A stretch of DNA of 64,000 bases from Apostichopus japonicus. Lineage: Eukaryota; Echinodermata; Holothuroidea; Aspidochirotida; Stichopodidae. Positions 59,351 through 64,000 of this stretch are shown in pieces (position 1 is the stretch's first letter; every line of letters starts with the position of its first letter). The DNA lies in assembly GCF_037975245.1 (NCBI RefSeq), contig NC_092570.1, positions 16,005,918 through 16,069,917 on the forward strand, given 5' to 3'. Under the pieces are notes generated by a model, which worked only from the letters and a program-made list of their open reading frames with translations, was not told the DNA's origin and made no database searches. A program made the translations under genes and the position numbers.

Positions 59351-60164
59351 TGTGGTTAAACACCATACATGTGGTTTCTTTGATATGCAAATCTTGTCAA
59401 GTGCCAACCAATGACAGAAGTTATGGTAGTTGGTAGTTGACACTTACATGCACACCATACACTTCTACCTTTATACTAATGGAACAACCACGAAACTACC
59501 TAATGTCTATGCAAATGGAACATTCCATTACAATCAGAGGTAATGTAGTGCTTAGTATTGTGTAACAAAAAAAAAGTTATGTGACGGACGTACGCGTGAC
59601 GGACGTACGTGACGGACGTACAAAAATATGTACGTCTGTCACAGCAATTTCTGCAAAAATAAAATCCTAGGGATTAAAGGCACATTATGTAGTTATTGAG
59701 TGTTCAAAATGTGCATTGAATTGTAGATGTCTTGAAATCTGGGTACTTCCTTCTGTAGGAAATTTTTAAAAATGTGATTTTTCTGTGACGGACGTACACA
59801 TGACAATTTACATTTGTAAAAAAAGTTATTCTCAGAAAACTGAAAATCCCTGCAACTTTATCTGTTTGTAAATTGAATCTATATATTATATCACTTTAGG
59901 AAATCCAAGAATATTTATTCCTCTGGAGTTACACTGGCAAAAATAGGCATTTTGTTTTGGGGTGATTTTTTTTAAGCAAATTTGAGATTTTTTCGGTTGA
60001 CTAATACATACCTTAATCTGCCTGAAAACAATGTGTTCTATGAAAATTAGCTACATATTATGAAACTCCATAGTTTTAGCTTTCATCTGATACCCTACAT
60101 GTAATGATTCAACGTTTTTTAATTTTTGGTGAAAAGGTTTACTAGTTTACGGAACTGCCCATTT

Positions 60165-60669
60165 ACGAATAATACCACAGGAAATCATCACCGCTTGAAA
60201 TAAATCTGTATACTAAAAAGCTATCTCTTTAAGCTATAATGAACGGTTCGCTCAAATGCAGATCTTTCTGAGTGTTGGTTAACTTGTGCAAGCTAGATGT
60301 AAACGGTGGTGGTAGCACCAACAAGGGAAGAGGAGGGGGAGGGGCCGTGCACCTAAGTACAGTAGCCTATGTAGCCTAGCTATATACGGGCCCGCATAAC
60401 GACTTGAACGCGTTGAATTCGGAAAAGTTAACTTGGCATCATATACGGTTTATAACAGTATATAGTAAAAACGATTAAAATCTGCAGAGAAATAGAAGGA
60501 AAGGCCTCGAACACATATATACGGATATAGATTAAAAATGCTAAATACTTATGTTTTCCTTTCCTTAATTCTATCGTCTTTGCCCTTTATGGAGTTCGAT
60601 TCTGTCTATCGATCATTTAATTTAATATGTTTACAGGAGTCATCTTCTTCTTGCTTGTAACGTCCTGTC
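60165..60669. other. unassigned stretch
   Basis: No feature is recognised. There is a G-rich purine patch near 60325-60345. Confidence 0.45.
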
Positions 60670-61089
60670 CTGGCGCGTATCCAAGGTTTTCTAACCCAGG
60701 GGTGCATTACTATTCAAACGGAGCGCCACCATCAGTTGGCGCGCAGCGTACAAGAAAATTTCTGGTTTTGATACCCCCCCCCCCCCATATTCACAGGAGA
60801 TGTGCTCAATTCTACAGTCACATGCGGAATTTATTTTTAGATTCATTGTACGAGTTACGGTACCAGGGGTAACAATTAGCACATTCACGTCGGGGTGTAG
60901 AACACTTTATCTCTGGATGGCAGTGTTGCATCGAAAAACACATGTCTAGTGCAGTTCGCATATAGATCCTGGTCTAATACCGAAATGCGGCATATTCCCC
61001 GACGACTCGGTCGAGTTTGAGGCCAGCCATAGTTGGTTTCATAGCACAATTGTACATACACACCCACGCGTTATGATAGACCATATATA

Positions 61090-61091
<2 letters not shown>

Positions 61092-61183
<92 letters not shown>
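61092..61183. repeat. (TA)n microsatellite
   Basis: About 45 uninterrupted TA repeats. Confidence 0.97.
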
Positions 61184-61186
<3 letters not shown>

Positions 61187-61276
61187 AGCATATATTTTGT
61201 GATGATGATATATGTGATATTATTGCTCTACTACGGTATTGAGCACTTTCTGCTACTACTGATTATACTTATACGT

Positions 61277-61278
<2 letters not shown>

Positions 61279-61353
<75 letters not shown>
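61279..61353. repeat. (TA)n microsatellite
   Basis: About 37 uninterrupted TA repeats in the same element. Confidence 0.97.
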
Positions 61354-61359
<6 letters not shown>

Positions 61360-61686
61360 CACACAAGAGAGGAAAAATGGAAACGTCAAGAAAGTGGAGT
61401 TTTCGGTGTAAGGGTAGGCTGAGGCGTACGCCCCTTCCGAAATCCTCGGTCCGTCACTGGCTACCCTGTGTATATAATAGGGATCAGCGCTGTAATCATG
61501 TCACTGTTCCTCTTTCTCTTCCCGGTGTCTTGGCATTTATCTTCTACTCCCTCCTTTTCTCCCTTTTCTCTCTTTCTTCTTTTTTTTATCTCCCCCTTCT
61601 TCCTCTCCTGTACCTCTTTTTTTTTCTCCCGTCTTTTCTTCCCCTTTTTCTTCTCTCTTTTCCATCTCCCCCTGGTTACGCGCCTG

Positions 61687-62221
61687 CATATTTGGAGGTG
61701 GGCCGTCAATTTCAAACAGAGATCCTGTCTCGGTCAATACGGCTCGATTTTCTCTTTTCGTAATATACAAATCTGCGAAAAACATGAGAAACGATCATTT
61801 AGCAAGCTGATTTTTATATAGCAACAAAAAACTGATCTGGCATAACTATTGGTAATGACGCCTCAACACGAAGAAAATACATATAGCCACTTGATTAACG
61901 AACACACTTTCAATACATCTTAACATCATATTTAATACAATTACATTGGGGGGGGGGGGGGAGAACTTTTTCCCAAAAGGACCTAAACCAGCAGTACCAA
62001 ACAACAACAACAACACTGAGTTTTCCATGGACCTTCCGTCTCATCTCAGTAACGTTTAACCTATGTACGAAAGTGAATTTTTCATAAGACACCGTTCACG
62101 AATCGAAGTGATAATGTTCGATCGTGGCAACTTTGTATGGATTTTACCAGAAAAACTTCAGAAAAACTTCCGGTTTCTAAGTGTGTGTTTAAATAACTTG
62201 CTCGGCCAGATTGGGTATGAA
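61687..62221. other. unassigned stretch
   Basis: Includes a G-run at 61948-61961. No feature is recognised. Confidence 0.45.
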
Positions 62222-62422
62222 AGACTAGCCATAGCTAGTCTTTAGCTAGTCTAGCTATAGCTAGTCTTTAGCTAGACTAGCTATAGCTAGTCTTTAGCTA
62301 GTCTAGCTATAGCTAGTCTTTAGCTAGACTAGCTATAGCTAGTCTTTAGCTAGTCTAGCTATAGCTAGTCTTTAGCTAGACTAGCTATAGCTAGTCTTTA
62401 GCTAGTCTAGCTATAGCTAGTC
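62222..62422. repeat. tandem repeat of self-complementary CTAGCTATAGCTAG units
   Basis: About eight units of 25 to 26 bp (AGCTATAGCTAGTCTTTAGC) alternate between CTAGTCTAG and CTAGACTAG junctions, giving a higher-order period near 51. AGCTATAGCT and CTAG words make each unit palindromic, so the whole array could fold into cruciform or hairpin structures. Confidence 0.95.
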
Positions 62423-63247
62423 TTTCACATATATCTTATACTCATGTTTATATCTGTTTTATATTGTTCTGTCGTGTTGGTTTTTAGGTTCTAACTTCAA
62501 TTGGAATTATCACTCTATAGCATTCAAATTGTAGATTTTGAAGTCAATCAGTTTAATCGCTTTACGCTTCACCAGTACTTCTAATAGTTTTTTGATCTCA
62601 TATTCCTGTATATTTCTGTAGATGGTACATGTATTTACTGTTTTTCTAATTACTGTTTTTTGGCATTGTATTTTCTAGATTGTTTGTAAAGCGCACAGAT
62701 GCATCGCGCGTAGTGCGCTATATATATAAGATTTTATTTACATTATACGGTAGCTGTGAAATAGCATATAGACTTTTTTAACTATCATGTAACGGCGACT
62801 TGTTCTTAAATCTCTTAACGCCTAGGTTCTAAGTCATATTGTCAGCCTCCATATTTTAGGGACATAATTCAAATGGAACAATTCATGGAACAATTCATTC
62901 CTAGCGGAAGTAAAGGAAATACCAAGCGAATTTACATGACCATATGTAACGTTGATATGAAAATGTTTGCACAAAATTTGAAATTCTTGATGCAAATGGC
63001 CCTGATGAAACCATATTAGAATTTTGTTCTAAAAAAAATTGCGAGGCCACAAGCTTGCTTTAAAATGGTAAAAGGTAACCTTACTATTAAGTAAAAGAAT
63101 AACGGGATCATCGGCCGGCATATTTTATAATCTTAATATGTTGATATTTAATCGAGATATATACATTTAATATCCATGTTGTTCAATACTCCTAGTGCTA
63201 ATAATCGAGCTGTCACAATAGAAAACAAATATAGACTTTAGTGGACA
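62423..63247. other. unassigned AT-rich stretch
   Basis: No coding or RNA feature is recognised. A short GCGCGTAGTGCGC inverted word is at about 62706-62718. Confidence 0.45.
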
Positions 63248-63255
63248 GCCAATTG

Positions 63256-63635
63256 CAAGGGCGTAGGAACCGGGGGGCTGGGGGGCGCCAGCCCCCCCCC
63301 AGTGAAAAATGTGGAGGGGCGGAAGTATCATTCCGCCCCCCCCCCCCCGCTTCGCAAGTCAGAAAACCCCTTTTTCATTTCCAAATGCGAAAAAAAATCT
63401 CATTTGGAGCACCAAATTGCATCTAAGGCCTGGTGAAAAAAACAAAATTAAGTTTACAAAATGGAGTGGGTGTTGAAGTGTGCTATATTGCACCAAATTG
63501 CATCCAAGGCTACCTGGAAATGCAAAAAATTCCAAAGGGGAGGGGGACACCCCCTCCTCTTAGACCCCTCCCCCAGGCCGGCCATCAGTCTTCAGCCCCC
63601 CCCCCCCCACTCAAAAGTACCTTCCTACGCCACTG
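63256..63635. mobile_element. hAT-like MITE, 380 bp, perfect 8-bp target duplication
   Basis: CAAGGGCGTAGGAA at the left and TTCCTACGCCACTG at the right are inverted complements (12 of 14), flanked by GCCAATTG at 63248-63255 and 63636-63643. Subterminal G/C runs lie at 63270-63300, 63334-63350 and 63595-63609. The open frames crossing it are not genes. Confidence 0.94.
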
Positions 63636-63643
63636 GCCAATTG

Positions 63644-64000
63644 TCTTACTGCATGTTGCAGCGGATGACTATGGTTACAAATACAAGTTTTGATAACATC
63701 ATTGTGTTGTATAAAAAAAAAGCAACGTGACCCATTGTTTTAGACTGACCATAAAATAGAAATAAGACAAGTCCATGTGTACAAAATAATCAATTAAATC
63801 TAAAACATGCCTAATATTTTCCCCAACAAATCTAGTTGTGAGAAAACCAGTTTGCTGGGACCCAAATCATACATAAGAAAGCACACCTTTTAATCTATAG
63901 AAGTCAATCGCAATAACTGTTGGGCAACAATTTTATCATCCGTATTGAGCATCGTGATGGGCCTATAATAAATAAGAGTCCTTATTCGGTTTTAAAATTA
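63644..64000. other. unassigned stretch to the end of the window
   Basis: AT-rich, with no recognisable feature. Confidence 0.45.

Larger units (their letters stand above)
55544..60160 (-). mobile_element. element B: 4.6-kb DNA transposon with intact transposase-like gene, Sola-like
   Basis: Termini GGGCAATTCCGTAAA (55544-55558) and TTTACGGAACTGCCC (60146-60160) are inverted at 14 of 15 positions and flanked by ATTT at 55540-55543 and 60161-60164. The motif TGTGACGGACGTACA is clustered near both ends: plus 55725, 55914 and 55935, minus 55971, a partial at 55561; then plus 59580, 59595, 59608 and 59784, minus 59629. A 723-aa protein is encoded on the minus strand. The 4-bp target duplication, G-rich termini and a DDD-type protein are features I associate with the Sola superfamily. 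A distinct superfamily is not excluded. All parts needed for autonomous movement seem present. Confidence 0.92.
60670..61686. mobile_element. CAGGCGCGTATCC-type element, 1.0 kb, with TA and CT tracts
   Basis: Left end CTGGCGCGTATCCAAGG and right end CCTGGTTACGCGCCTG are inverted complements. The left 115 bp and the part from 60985 on match the copy at 9334-11519. It holds two large (TA)n tracts (61092-61183 and 61279-61353), which the other copy has only in minimal form, and the CT-rich tract at 61500-61670. The target duplication is not visible. The repetitive open frames here (YIYI..., FSLFSL...) are low-complexity artefacts. Confidence 0.8.

Noticed and set aside
60974-61411. YIYIYI open frames
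   Set aside because: Translations of the (TA)n microsatellites.

Overview
This is eukaryotic genomic DNA from a marine invertebrate deuterostome, most probably an echinoderm. That placement is an inference. It rests on two vertebrate-like genes split by short-exon/long-intron structure, a very high density of hAT-type MITEs, a Ty3/Gypsy element resembling sea-urchin families, abundant simple repeats, and frequent AGGCCTA words. No bacterial-style operon is present.

Two genes could be assembled exon by exon, and every splice phase closes. (1) On the minus strand, 31923 down to 15300, there is a complete 12-coding-exon gene for PINCH (LIMS1/2-type five-LIM adaptor, 324 aa). (2) On the plus strand, 36051 to 51949, there is a complete 7-coding-exon gene for a mitochondrial trimethyllysine dioxygenase (TMLHE-type Fe(II)/2-oxoglutarate oxygenase, 449 aa). 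Its first coding exon is a targeting peptide and was found from the match of splice phases. The two genes are arranged head to head, about 4 kb apart between start codons, so the promoters must lie around 32-36 kb.

The rest is mobile and repetitive DNA. The left 12 kb holds a 60-bp satellite (1-800), hAT-like MITEs, a CAGGGATGAGACT element with a 6-bp target duplication, a U2-snRNA-like structured sequence (3213), a foldback pair (4031/4646), and a short LTR retrotransposon with identical-length LTRs and a GTAGG target duplication (6429-8755). That retrotransposon has lost gag, protease and most of reverse transcriptase. From 9.3 to 11.5 kb there are nested repeats.

The most interesting material is a pair of related DNA transposons. 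Element B (55544-60160) is 4.6 kb and has GGGCA termini, an ATTT target duplication, an intact 723-aa DDD-type transposase-like ORF on the minus strand, and subterminal arrays of TGTGACGGACGTACA. Element A (37458-40265) is 2.8 kb and non-coding, and sits in a minisatellite inside TMLHE intron 1. It has GGGCA termini, an AAAT duplication, and subterminal arrays of a permuted motif, TGTGACGTACGGGACA. The 4-bp duplication and GGG ends fit the Sola superfamily best, but this could not be searched.
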